Assembly (NCBI GenBank): GCA_023431345.1
Contig: JAEYWK010000045.1
Coordinates: 1 to 64,000 of the forward strand
DNA length: 64,000 nucleotides
Direction of reading: 5' to 3'
DNA from: Pseudomonadota bacterium
Lineage (GTDB): Bacteria > Myxococcota_A > Polyangia > Polyangiales > Polyangiaceae
A program made the position numbers and the translations under genes. How positions within the stretch are numbered: the stretch's first letter is position 1; every line of letters begins with the position of its first letter. The notes beneath the pieces were generated by a model. The model made no database searches. It was not told the DNA's origin and saw only the letters and a list, made by a program, of their open reading frames with translations. Positions 18,694-27,242 of this stretch are shown one piece after another.

Positions 18694-19569
18694 ATGACAA
18701 GCCAGGACACGTCCTTTCAGAACTACGTTCGCACCGTCCAGAACTACCCCCAGCACACGCGAGAGCACGAGCTGGAGCTGGTGAAGGCGTTCCGCGAGCA
18801 CGGTAGCGAAGACGCGCGCGATGCGCTCGTTCGAGCGCACCTGCGCCACGTCGTCGCTATCGCGCTCAAATACCGGCGCTACGGTCTGCCCGTGGCCGAC
18901 TTGGTGGCCGAGGGTAACTTCGGCATCGTGCACGCGCTCTCGAAGTTCGAGCCCGATCGCGGCACGCGCTTCGTCACCTACGCTGCCTACTGGGTGCGCG
19001 CGTACATCCTCAACTACATCATTCGCTCGTGGAGCCTCGTCGGCGTCGGCTCGGGCGCGCTGCGCTCGAAGACGTTCTTCAAGCTGCGCCGCGAGCGCGT
19101 CCGCATCACCAACCTGGTCGGCGAAGGCCCTGAGGCCGATGAGATGCTCGCACAGTCGATGGGTCTACCGGTCGACAAGGTGAGCGCGATGGTGCGACGC
19201 CTGGAGGCGCGTGACCTCTCGCTCGACGCCCAAGTTTGGGACGATTCGGCGACCACCGTCCTCGACACCCTCGTCTCGCCCGGCAACGATCAAGAGACGC
19301 AGATGGGTGATCGCGAGGTGCGCGTCAACGTCGAAGCCGTCGTGCGCGACTCGCTCAAGCACCTCGACAAGCGCGAGCGATACATCGTCGAGAAGCGCAT
19401 CATGGCTGACCGCGAAGAAGAGCTGTCGCTGGCGGAAATCGGCCGGCGTCTCGGGGTCTCGCGCGAGCGAGCTCGGCAGCTCGAAGCGCGCGCCCGGCGC
19501 AAGCTGAAGGGTCACATCAGCCAGATCTCCGAGGCGGCCGGCGTCAGCTTGGATCTCGACGCTGCCTGA
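18694..19569 (+). CDS. rpoH: RNA polymerase sigma factor, RpoH (sigma-32) family
   Basis: 291 aa from ATG 18694, which has GAGG five bases upstream; an in-frame ATG at 18673 is the alternative. It contains sigma-70 region 2 (LRHVVAIALKYRRYGLPVADLVAEGNFG, then FEPDRGTRFVTYAAYWVRAYI) and region 4 with its helix-turn-helix (LSLAEIGRRLGVSRERARQLEARA). Between regions 2 and 3 is an RpoH-box-like stretch, KTFFKLRRERVR. RpoH factors direct heat-shock transcription; myxobacteria carry several paralogs (SigB/SigC/RpoH-like), so the exact regulon is open. There is a ~200-bp non-coding gap before it. Confidence 0.85.
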   Translation: MTSQDTSFQNYVRTVQNYPQHTREHELELVKAFREHGSEDARDALVRAHLRHVVAIALKYRRYGLPVADLVAEGNFGIVHALSKFEPDRGTRFVTYAAYWVRAYILNYIIRSWSLVGVGSGALRSKTFFKLRRERVRITNLVGEGPEADEMLAQSMGLPVDKVSAMVRRLEARDLSLDAQVWDDSATTVLDTLVSPGNDQETQMGDREVRVNVEAVVRDSLKHLDKRERYIVEKRIMADREEELSLAEIGRRLGVSRERARQLEARARRKLKGHISQISEAAGVSLDLDAA

Positions 19570-19648
19570 GCCCGGCGGCTGGGCCGTAGCGCGCCCGCTG
19601 ATTGGCGCGCACGGCTCCCCGCTCGGGGCGTGGATCGGCGGGCGCCTC

Positions 19649-19676
19649 TCGCAATCGTCTGGCGATGAGCTATGGT
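19649..19676 (+). promoter_or_regulatory. Candidate rnpB promoter
   Basis: TCGCAA at 19649-19654 and TATGGT at 19671-19676 are separated by 16 bases, with the first base of the RNase P P1 helix about seven bases further on. The placement is right for a sigma-70 promoter; the boxes are weak. Confidence 0.4.
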
Positions 19677-19682
19677 CTCGCC

Positions 19683-20077
19683 GTCCGAGAGCAACAGGCG
19701 CTCGCTCGGGTTTCGACTCGAGAGGAAAGTCCGGGCTCCGCAGGGCAGGATGCCGGGTAACGCCCGGTGAGGGAGACCTCGAGGAAAGTGCCACAGAAAA
19801 CGCGAAACCGCCCGACCGACCCGCCGCCAAACGGTGGGTCGCCTCGGGTAAGGGTGAAACGGTGGGGTAAGAGCCCACCGCGAAGTCGGTAACGGCTTCG
19901 GCACGGCAAACCCCATCCGGAGCAAGGCCACGTAGAGAGGCGTTCGAGGGCTGCCCGCCCGAGCCTCTGGGTAGGCCGCACGAGGCGCTCAGCAATGAGC
20001 GTCCCAGAGGAATGACCGCCACGCTGCCTGCGGTGACGAGGGTAGCGAACAGAACCCGGCTTACGGAGCTCTCGAGC
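19683..20077 (+). ncRNA. rnpB: RNase P RNA, bacterial type A
   Basis: The catalytic RNA of ribonuclease P, which trims tRNA 5' leaders. Universally conserved blocks are visible: GAGGAAAGTCCGGGCTC near 19720-19737, AGAGGAATGACCGCC near 20005-20020 and ACAGAACCCGGCTTA at 20050-20064. The P1 helix forms between CGAGAGC at 19686-19692 and GCTCTCG at 20068-20074, which sets the ends. Length of about 395 nt fits type A. A short open frame on the opposite strand overlaps it and is not a gene. Confidence 0.95.
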
Positions 20078-20078
20078 T

Positions 20079-20112
20079 GCTCCCGGTAACGAAAGTTACC
20101 GGGAGCATTTTT
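20079..20112 (+). terminator. Intrinsic terminator of rnpB
   Basis: A perfect 12-bp stem (GCTCCCGGTAAC / GTTACCGGGAGC) with a GAAA tetraloop is followed by ATTTTTG. This is one of the few textbook rho-independent terminators in the window. Confidence 0.93.
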
Positions 20113-20181
20113 GTTTCTGACGTCGGCGTTTCAGTAGTGAACGACGACGAACAGCCCGTCGAGCACCAGGGCGAAGCTCAG

Positions 20182-21561
20182 ATGCGGACGGTAACGATGT
20201 TAGCCTCGCTCGGCGTGAACGGCGCTCAACCCAGGAATCACGGCTTGCCGCTCGCGGTGCTGACCGCAACGGCGCTGCTCGCGTGCACGGCGCTCGCGGC
20301 TCCATCGTCGAAGCCCGTAGCGACCGCGCGCGACGTCGCGCGAGTGAGTCTCCAAGTCGACCAGCTCTACGAAGAGCTGCACCGTCACCCGGAGCTCTCC
20401 AATCAGGAAGCGCAGACGGCCGCGCGCTTGGCGCGCGAGCTCGAGGCGCTCGGCATCGAGGTGCACCGCGATATCGGCGGCCACGGAGTGGTGGGGGTGC
20501 TGGCCAACGGGCCCGGTCTCACGCTGCTGCTCCGCACCGACATGGACGCGCTACCCGTCGCCGAGGCCACCGGCAGCCCCTTCAGCAGCACGGTACGAGC
20601 GCGCGACGAGTCAGGCAACGACGTGCCGGTCATGCACGCCTGCGGCCACGATCTGCACATGGCGGCTTGGGTCGGCACCGCGCGGTACCTCGCTCAACAG
20701 CGGTCGCAGTGGTCGGGCACGTTGCTGCTCGTGGCGCAGCCCGCCGAAGAAAAGCTATCCGGAGCCCGCGCGCTCTTGAACGATGGCCTGCTCCAGCGCT
20801 TCCCCCGCCCGAGCGCCGCCTTCGCCATCCACGTGCATGATCAGCTACCGGTCGGCTCCGTGGGCTACACGCTCGGTCCGTTCGCGGCCAGCGCCGACTC
20901 CGTCGACTTGGTCGTGCACGGGCGTGGAGGTCACGGAGCCTACCCGCACTTTACCGTCGACCCGATCGTGATCGCGTCGCGCATCGTGCTTGCGCTCCAA
21001 ACCATCGTTGCGCGTGAGAACGATCCGTTCGATCCCGCCGTGGTCAGCGTGGGCTCGATCCACGGAGGCACGAAGCACAACGCGATCCCGGACAGCGTGA
21101 AGCTGGAGCTCACCGTCCGCACCTACAAGCCAGAGACGCGTACGCGCGTGCTGGCCGCGATTGGGCGCATCGCGCGCGCGGAAGCGGCCGCCGCGGGAGC
21201 GGAGCGCCCCCCTACCCTTACCATCACCGAGGGCACGGCCACGGCCGTGAGCGACCCGGAGCGCACGCGCGCGGTCGTCGCTCAACTGAGCCGCCTGTTA
21301 CCCCCTGAGTCGCTCGTCGAGCTCCAGCCCGAAATGGGCTCGGAGGATTTCAGCGAGTACGCGCGCGCTGGGATTCCGAGCGTGATGTTGCAGGTGGGGG
21401 TCGCGGCACCGGAGCAAGTGCGAGCGGCCAAGCAAGGCGGGCCGCCGCTGCCTTCCTTGCACTCGAGCAAGTTCCTGCCCACGCGCCCTGGCTCGCTCGA
21501 GAGCGCGATCTTGGTCGAAACCAACGCGGCGCTCACGCTGCTGTCGCGCCCGCCGCGCTGA
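20182..21561 (+). CDS. M20D-family amidohydrolase (secreted)
   Basis: 459 aa from ATG 20182 (ATG 20197 is also possible; a GTG at 20137 would place codons before the signal peptide). An N-terminal hydrophobic stretch, PLAVLTATALLACTALAAP, suggests export, perhaps as a lipoprotein. The catalytic domain has the M20 metal ligands: D in RTDMDALPV, H and D in MHACGHDLHM, the AEEKLSGA glutamates, H in GRGGHGAYPH and the late MGSEDFSEYA. Members hydrolyse N-acyl amino acids or dipeptides (hippurate, IAA conjugates). Periplasmic location makes peptide or amide scavenging likely; the substrate is not deducible. Confidence 0.85.
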   Translation: MRTVTMLASLGVNGAQPRNHGLPLAVLTATALLACTALAAPSSKPVATARDVARVSLQVDQLYEELHRHPELSNQEAQTAARLARELEALGIEVHRDIGGHGVVGVLANGPGLTLLLRTDMDALPVAEATGSPFSSTVRARDESGNDVPVMHACGHDLHMAAWVGTARYLAQQRSQWSGTLLLVAQPAEEKLSGARALLNDGLLQRFPRPSAAFAIHVHDQLPVGSVGYTLGPFAASADSVDLVVHGRGGHGAYPHFTVDPIVIASRIVLALQTIVARENDPFDPAVVSVGSIHGGTKHNAIPDSVKLELTVRTYKPETRTRVLAAIGRIARAEAAAAGAERPPTLTITEGTATAVSDPERTRAVVAQLSRLLPPESLVELQPEMGSEDFSEYARAGIPSVMLQVGVAAPEQVRAAKQGGPPLPSLHSSKFLPTRPGSLESAILVETNAALTLLSRPPR

Positions 21562-21567
21562 CGGCAG

Positions 21568-23400
21568 CTACTGCCCGGCGAAGACGAAGGGCACGTTCGC
21601 GATCGTCGTGCCGCCGGCGGCGGGGAACTGCCAGCTGCGGACGCTGCTCGCGATGCACGAGGCGAGGCCGCTGTAGCCACGCGGGTCGCCGGTGGTCGTC
21701 GCGTTCTGCACGCTGCCGGTGCCGCCAACGGTGATGGTGACCGTGACCTTGGCGGTCATGGGAGCGTCCTTCGCGCGCGCGTCGAGCGCCGGCTGCCAGC
21801 AGCGACGTTTGACGGCGCCCGTGTAGCGCGAGACAGTCGACTGGATCTGGCCGCCGTCGAGCTGACCGCCGCCGCTCGACGTGCCGCTCGGGCCGCCGGT
21901 GTTGGGGCCGCTCGCCGGGCCGAGGCCGGTCAAACCGTCGAGGCCCTTCAGGCCCGAGATCGGCTTGCCGTCGCCCGCGGCAGGCGCCGCGCCGGTCGTC
22001 TTGCTCGTGCCGGTGGGCTTCTTGGTCGTCGCGGGATCGGCCGGCGCTTGCTCGGGAGCGGCGTCGTTGGCGGCCACGGGAGCCGCTGGCTCGGTGCCCT
22101 TCGCCGGCACCTCCTTCTCGACGATCTTCTCGACGATCTTGGTTTCGGCTTTCTGCCCCCCGAACAGCACGAAGCCCAGCGTCAGGCCGAGCCCGATCGC
22201 GATCACCATCGCGACCCACACCATCGGCGACGTGCCGCGACGCGGCGGTATGAGCGCCGAGATGTCGTCGGTCACCACCGCGGAGCCGGTGATGGCGCTC
22301 GGCGACGAGGCGGAGCTGAACGAGTCCGCGAGCGCAGCTGCTGCAACCGGCGCCGCGTTCACCGTCATGTCGCGAGCGTCGGAAGCCGACGGCGTAAACG
22401 GGGTCAGCGAAGCGCGCGCGCTCGAGACGCCTTCTTCGACGATCGCCAGCAGCTCCGGGTAGGTCTTGAGCGGCCGCCAATCCTCGAAGCCGTCGCGCCA
22501 AACCAGGGACTCTTTACTGACGGCGCCGGACGCGGCCTTCGAGCGCAGCTCGCTCAGGCGGATGGGACCGACGGGCACGCCGTTGATGCCGACGAACCAT
22601 TCGTCACCGGGCATGCTGAGCTGCGCGTCCGCGGCGGCGGGAGCCGCTACGTCACGGCCGCTGCCGAATGCTTGCGTGAACGCGCCGGCGAGCGCGCCGG
22701 CGTCGGCCATGCGCGTGACCTCGTCGTCATCCTCGAAATCACGCGGCACTTCCTTCGATGCGGGCGCGACAGCGGTAGGCGCGGAGGCGACCGTCGCGGG
22801 AGAGGAACTGCTCGGCGAGAGCGCAGAAGGCGACGCGGGCTTGTTGGGCGACGCAGGCTTGTTGGGCGATGCGGGCTTGTTGGGCGACGCGGGCTTGTTG
22901 GGCGACGCAGGCGCGGGGCGCGCGGCCGCGCTGGGTGAAGAGGCGCCGAGCGGAGCGCTGACACGCGGCGGTGCCGCCGGCTTCGGCACGGAGCCGATCG
23001 GCTTGCCGGGTGCCTGGCGTGGCGCAGGCAACGCAGCGCCCTTGGCGGATGTCGGCCGGGCCGGCGCGACGCGCGGCGCGGGAGGCGAGCCAGCAAGGGG
23101 CGAGCTCTTGGGCGGCGCTTTCGCGTCGGGCGCCTTGGGCGTCGGGGCTTTGGGTGCAGGCGCCTTCGGCTCGGCCTTCGACTCCGGCGGCTTCGCCTCC
23201 GGCACCGACGGCGGCGGGGCGGTCGAGTCGAGCTCGCTCGGCGCTTCGGGTATGTCGCTGTCGGTGGCGGGCGCAGCGCTGGCGCTCGACACCTGAATCA
23301 TGAAGCCGCACTTGCGGCACTTCATGCGCACGGACCGCCCCGCAACCTTCTCGTCGGCGATCTGGTACTTCGCTTTACAGCTGGGACAGAGAAACTTCAT
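21568..23400 (-). CDS. AgmX/GltJ-family gliding-motility-type protein
   Basis: 610 aa. An N-terminal MJ0042-type zinc finger (FLCPSCKAKYQIADEKV, MKCRKCGFMIQ) is followed by a long Pro/Lys/Ala-rich linker, a GYF_2-type domain (about 265-325, DEWFVGINGVPVGPIRLSELR ending DWRPLKTYPEL), one TM helix (about 390-415), a disordered periplasmic linker and a TonB-like AgmX/PglI C-terminal domain (about 525-610, with VKVTITVGG-like strands and VRSWQFPAAGG). This is the layout of Myxococcus GltJ (AgmX), where the cytoplasmic zinc-finger and GYF modules engage the MglA-controlled motility machinery. Paralogs with the same layout exist in non-gliding contexts, so motility is inference. The linker holds a five-fold SPNKPA repeat. 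Confidence 0.8.
   Translation of the reverse strand: MKFLCPSCKAKYQIADEKVAGRSVRMKCRKCGFMIQVSSASAAPATDSDIPEAPSELDSTAPPPSVPEAKPPESKAEPKAPAPKAPTPKAPDAKAPPKSSPLAGSPPAPRVAPARPTSAKGAALPAPRQAPGKPIGSVPKPAAPPRVSAPLGASSPSAAARPAPASPNKPASPNKPASPNKPASPNKPASPSALSPSSSSPATVASAPTAVAPASKEVPRDFEDDDEVTRMADAGALAGAFTQAFGSGRDVAAPAAADAQLSMPGDEWFVGINGVPVGPIRLSELRSKAASGAVSKESLVWRDGFEDWRPLKTYPELLAIVEEGVSSARASLTPFTPSASDARDMTVNAAPVAAAALADSFSSASSPSAITGSAVVTDDISALIPPRRGTSPMVWVAMVIAIGLGLTLGFVLFGGQKAETKIVEKIVEKEVPAKGTEPAAPVAANDAAPEQAPADPATTKKPTGTSKTTGAAPAAGDGKPISGLKGLDGLTGLGPASGPNTGGPSGTSSGGGQLDGGQIQSTVSRYTGAVKRRCWQPALDARAKDAPMTAKVTVTITVGGTGSVQNATTTGDPRGYSGLASCIASSVRSWQFPAAGGTTIANVPFVFAGQ
22829..22912. repeat. 18-bp tandem repeat inside the AgmX/GltJ-like gene
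   Basis: About four and a half copies of an 18-base unit (GCGACGCGGGCTTGTTGG and one- or two-base variants) coding S-P-N-K-P-A on the minus strand. It is in frame with the coding sequence, so copy-number change by slippage would alter only linker length. Confidence 0.85.
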
Positions 23401-23524
23401 TCAGCGGAGCGCCGTCGCAGCGATTGCAGGAGTGTTCGGAGAAGCGAAGGCTTCAGAAGTGATGCCAGGGATGAAACGAGCGCCCAGCAGCTTAGCCCGG
23501 GCGCAAAAAGGCGCGAAAGAGCTT

Positions 23525-24985
23525 TCACAAGAGATTGAGCAGGTGCTCGCGGATCGACTGCTTGGTTTCCTCGTCTGGGGCCAGCGACAGGGCGCGCTCC
23601 CACATTTCGACCGCTTTGTTCCGAAATCCGGCCTTCTGGTACAGGATTGCCAGGTTTTTGACGGCAGGGAAGTGGCGCGAGTTAATCTCTATCGCCGTTT
23701 CGAGCGCGCTCACCGCGTCGTACACCTGACCTTTTTTGCCGAACAGCAAGCCGAGGTGGAAATGCAGCCGATAAGCGAGCGGATCGATGCCCACCCCGCG
23801 CCGTAGGTGCGCGATTGCCTCGTCCAGGCGACCGGCCTTGTAGGCCGCGACCCCCGCGTTGAGCGCGGCCTCGGCCTCGCCCGACACGTCCGGCGCCTCG
23901 GCCGGTGGAAGGTTCTGGAGGCTTGCGTCGACGGCCGCCATGACGTCTGCGATGCGAAACGGCTTTTCGATGAAGTGATCGACGCCGCAGCTCTGTTTCA
24001 GATCTTCGGCATAGCGCCAGCCGCGATAGACAGCGCTGACCATTACGATGGGGATGCTGCCGTAGCGCTGACTGCCCTTGATGCGCCGCGCGATCTCGAA
24101 GCCGTGCACCTCGGGCAGCATGGCGTCGAGCACGATCAAGTCAGGGTGGCGCTCCTTGACCAAGCGCAGGGCGGCGAGCCCCCGGTCCGCCTCGACGACG
24201 TGGTGACCCGCGCGCGTCAGCAGGCGCACGAGCATTTTGCGGATCTCCGCTTCGTCGTCGACGACCAGGATGGTTTTGCCCGACGACGCCGTGGCGGCGG
24301 GGCTCGACCCGTGTTCGGGCAAGTCGGTGACGACGCTCAGCTCTTTCGAGGTTTCGCCGAAGTCGCTCTCCTCGACGTCCTCGCGTCGAGAGAGCGCTTC
24401 GACTTCGTCGTCCACGACGACGCCAGGCGTGGCGAGCGGTCGCGTCTCTGCTTCCGGCACCGGAAAAACACTGCCCGGCTCCTGCTCGGCGCCGATGCCC
24501 AGCTTGCGCAGCGTCTCCTCGGGGCAGTGAGGACCGATGTAGTAGTCCTCGCCGCGCGTCTTCTTGTCGTACGCGTCTTCGATGACGGCCGAGAGCGGAC
24601 CCTCGAGCGCGACGTAGGGGTAGACCTTCTTGCCCGTGACGAACTCGAGCTCGTCGATGACCTTCTTTTCGCGAGGGTTGGCCATCGCGATGAACAGGCG
24701 ATCGTCCTGCACCAGCACCGGCAAAATCAGGTGCTTCTCGGCGATCTCGCGCGGCAAGAGCTCGAGGTCCTCCAGGCGCAGGCAGATCTGGCCGAGATCG
24801 ATGCCGGGGATGCCGTGCTGCTCGCTGAGCGCCTTGAGGGCCGCGACGTCCGAAATGGCGCCGGAGGCGGCCAAGCGCGACGCTAGGCGCCCGCCCTTGT
24901 TCTCGGCCAGCGCTCGGTCCAGCTCCTCCGCCGTGAGCGCCCTTTGACGCAGGAGGATCTTGCCGAGCTGCTTCTTCTCGCTCAT
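23525..24985 (-). CDS. MshEN-like (GspE/PilB N-terminal) - receiver - TPR fusion protein
   Basis: 486 aa with three modules. Residues 1-~165 match the type-II/IV secretion ATPase N-terminal domain, with two MshEN-like motifs (QLGKILLRQRALTAEELDRAL and RLASRLAASGAISDVAAL) of the kind that bind c-di-GMP, but no ATPase follows. Residues ~235-355 are a response-regulator receiver (ILVVDDEAEIRKML, D in LIVLDAMLPEVHG, K in FIEKPF). Residues ~370-486 hold about three TPR units (AGVAAYKAGRLDEAIAHLRRG, HLGLLFGKKGQVYDAVSALE). It may integrate c-di-GMP and phosphorylation signals through protein contacts. Its ATG shares one base with the tgt stop (TAATG). Confidence 0.82.
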   Translation of the reverse strand: MSEKKQLGKILLRQRALTAEELDRALAENKGGRLASRLAASGAISDVAALKALSEQHGIPGIDLGQICLRLEDLELLPREIAEKHLILPVLVQDDRLFIAMANPREKKVIDELEFVTGKKVYPYVALEGPLSAVIEDAYDKKTRGEDYYIGPHCPEETLRKLGIGAEQEPGSVFPVPEAETRPLATPGVVVDDEVEALSRREDVEESDFGETSKELSVVTDLPEHGSSPAATASSGKTILVVDDEAEIRKMLVRLLTRAGHHVVEADRGLAALRLVKERHPDLIVLDAMLPEVHGFEIARRIKGSQRYGSIPIVMVSAVYRGWRYAEDLKQSCGVDHFIEKPFRIADVMAAVDASLQNLPPAEAPDVSGEAEAALNAGVAAYKAGRLDEAIAHLRRGVGIDPLAYRLHFHLGLLFGKKGQVYDAVSALETAIEINSRHFPAVKNLAILYQKAGFRNKAVEMWERALSLAPDEETKQSIREHLLNLL

Positions 24986-26106
24986 TAAGGTTCGCTAGTA
25001 TCCGCCAGGTTGCGGAAAACTGCGAGCCGTTCGGACGCGAAATCTGCGTAGGTTCCGGCCAGCACTCGGGCCCGCGCCTCACGCATCAAGCGCGCGTACA
25101 GGGTCAGGTTGTGCTCACTCAGCATCCTGAGCGCCAAGATCTCGCCCGCGACGAACAAGTGCCGCAGGTAGGCTCGACTGTAGCCTCCCCGACACGCCGA
25201 GCAGCTGCAGTCTGCCTCGAGTGGGAGCGGGTCATCACGGTAACGGGCATTCTTGATCGTGAGCTTGCCGTTCCAGGTAAAGGCCTGCCCGTTGCGCGCG
25301 TTTCGGGTGGGCATGACGCAGTCGAACATGTCGATGCCAGCCCCGACCGCGATCAGCAGATCCTCGGGCGTGCCGACGCCCATCAAGTAGCGAGGGCGAG
25401 CGGCGTCGAGGCGGTGCGCGATCTGCCCGAGCGCGCGGTGCATGTGCTCCGGTGGCTCACCGACGCTGAAGCCACCGAGGGCGAGGCCCTGGAACGGCAG
25501 CTTCGCGAGCGTCTCGGCGTGCGCTAGGCGCAGCTCGACGTGCGTGCCACCCTGGACGATGCCGAACAGCGCTTGCGTCGGGCTCTGCGCTTTCAGGCAG
25601 CGCTCGGCCCAGCGCGTGGTGCGCTCGACGGCCGCTACCACCTCGGGCAGGGCCGCCTTCCCGCTCGGACACACGTCCAACTGCATCGCGATGTCGGAGC
25701 CGAGCAGGCCCTGAATGCGCATGGCCTCTTCGGGCGTCAGCTTCAAGCGCTTGCCGTCGAGGTGCGAGGCAAACTCGAAGCCGTCTTCGGTCATCTTGCA
25801 GCGCTCGGCCAGCGAAAATGCCTGAAATCCGCCGGAATCCGTCACGATGGCGTGCGGCCAACGCGCGAGGCCGTGCAGCCCGCCGAGCTCGGCGACGCGC
25901 TCGGGTCCGGGCCGCAACCACAGGTGGTACGTGTTCATGATCTGCATGCGCGACCCCGTCGCGGCGACCTCTTCCGACGAGAGCGCTTTGACGCTGGCTT
26001 GCGTACCTACCGGCATGAACGCAGGCGTCTCCACCTCGCCGTGACGGGTCTGCAAACGACCGGCGCGGGCATGGCCGGAGGTGCCTTCGACTCCGAACGT
26101 GATCAT
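24985..26106 (-). CDS. tgt: Queuine/preQ1 tRNA-guanine transglycosylase
   Basis: 373 aa, standard Tgt length. It exchanges guanine-34 of GUN-anticodon tRNAs for preQ1 in queuosine synthesis. Motifs: DSGGFQAFSL with the active-site Asp, the SGHLDGKRLKLTPE-like region, GLALGGFSVGEP, the second active-site region DMFDCVMPTRNARNG, and the zinc site CSCSACRGGYSRAYLRHL. The ATG at 26104-26106 overlaps the queA stop (ATGA) and gives the family N-terminus MITFGVEG; an ATG 21 bases upstream lies within queA. The tgt-queA pairing is the usual queuosine arrangement. Confidence 0.95.
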   Translation of the reverse strand: MITFGVEGTSGHARAGRLQTRHGEVETPAFMPVGTQASVKALSSEEVAATGSRMQIMNTYHLWLRPGPERVAELGGLHGLARWPHAIVTDSGGFQAFSLAERCKMTEDGFEFASHLDGKRLKLTPEEAMRIQGLLGSDIAMQLDVCPSGKAALPEVVAAVERTTRWAERCLKAQSPTQALFGIVQGGTHVELRLAHAETLAKLPFQGLALGGFSVGEPPEHMHRALGQIAHRLDAARPRYLMGVGTPEDLLIAVGAGIDMFDCVMPTRNARNGQAFTWNGKLTIKNARYRDDPLPLEADCSCSACRGGYSRAYLRHLFVAGEILALRMLSEHNLTLYARLMREARARVLAGTYADFASERLAVFRNLADTSEP

Positions 26107-27161
26107 CGGCCGCGCCTCGGCAGCCACATCGCGTCGCCGAACGACAAGAAGCGGTAGCGCTCGACGACGGCGGCTCGGTAGGCGGCGCGCATCGCCTCGA
26201 AGCCAGCGAAAGCACCGACGAGCGCGAGCAAGGTGCTCTTGGGTTGATGAAAATTCGTGAGCAAGGCGTCCACTACCTGAAAGGAGTAACCGGGTTGGAT
26301 CAAGAGCCGAGTAGCGCTGCTCTGAGCTAGCACGTGACCGCCGCGCTCTGGATCGGCCGCCGCTTCCAGCGCCCGCACGACGGTCGTTCCCACCGCCACG
26401 ACCGGTCTGCCGCGCCGCCGCGCATCTGCCACCTTCTCGGCCAAAACTGGCTCGATTCGGTAGCGCTCCTCATGCATGACGTGCCCCGACAGCTCCTCGG
26501 TCACGATCGGTTTGAAGGTACCGAGCCCGACCTCCAGCTCGAGGCGCCCCACCTCTACGCCGCGCGCGGCGAGCGCCGCGAACAGGCGCGGCGTCAGGTG
26601 CAGGCCCGCCGTCGGCGCGGCCACCGAACCGACCCGGTCGGCGTACACGGTCTGGTAGCGGAGCACATCGTCTGCGTCGTCTTCGCGTCCCAGGTAGGGC
26701 GGAATCGGGACGCGCCCCTCCTCCGCCAACACTGCTTCCACGCCTCCTGGAGCGCTCACGTCAACGTGCAGCGTCCCGTCCGGCGCGCGCTCGATCACCT
26801 CGCAGTCGAGGCGCCCCGCCACGATGGTGGTGCCGGGGCGCAAGGGCTTGCTGGCGCGACCGAGGGCCTCCCACACCTCGCGCCCATCGCCGCGTTCGAG
26901 CTCAGGTCGCCGCCCGAGCAGGAGGAGCTCGACTCGACCGCCGCTCTCGCGCCGCACGCCGAAGACGCGCGCCCGTCGTACCCGCGTATCGTTGACGACC
27001 AGCAGCGCCCCCTCGGGCACGAGCGCGGGCCAGTCACCCATGGTGCGGTGCGCGATCTCACCGCGGTCGAGCACCAGCAATCGACTCGCGTCGCGCTGAT
27101 CCAGGGGGCGGCGCGCGATCAGCTCGTCGGGCAAGTCGTAATCGAGGAGTTCCGTTCGCAA
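26103..27161 (-). CDS. queA: S-adenosylmethionine:tRNA ribosyltransferase-isomerase
   Basis: 352 aa, full length. It transfers and isomerises the ribosyl moiety of SAM onto 7-aminomethyl-7-deazaguanine in tRNA to give epoxyqueuosine. It opens with the family signature (YDLPDELIARRPLDQRDASRLLVLDR), then AAPTAGLHLTP, HVMHEERYRI and FHQPKSTLLALVGAFAG. It is transcribed first of the queA-tgt pair, with translation coupled by ATGA. Confidence 0.95.
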   Translation of the reverse strand: MRTELLDYDLPDELIARRPLDQRDASRLLVLDRGEIAHRTMGDWPALVPEGALLVVNDTRVRRARVFGVRRESGGRVELLLLGRRPELERGDGREVWEALGRASKPLRPGTTIVAGRLDCEVIERAPDGTLHVDVSAPGGVEAVLAEEGRVPIPPYLGREDDADDVLRYQTVYADRVGSVAAPTAGLHLTPRLFAALAARGVEVGRLELEVGLGTFKPIVTEELSGHVMHEERYRIEPVLAEKVADARRRGRPVVAVGTTVVRALEAAADPERGGHVLAQSSATRLLIQPGYSFQVVDALLTNFHQPKSTLLALVGAFAGFEAMRAAYRAAVVERYRFLSFGDAMWLPRRGR

Positions 27162-27242
27162 GCGAGCCGGGCATAGCAGATTGACGCCGGCGGACTAGGG
27201 GCGGGCGCGAAACGCTCGACCCGCCGCCCCTGAGCGCCGCGC

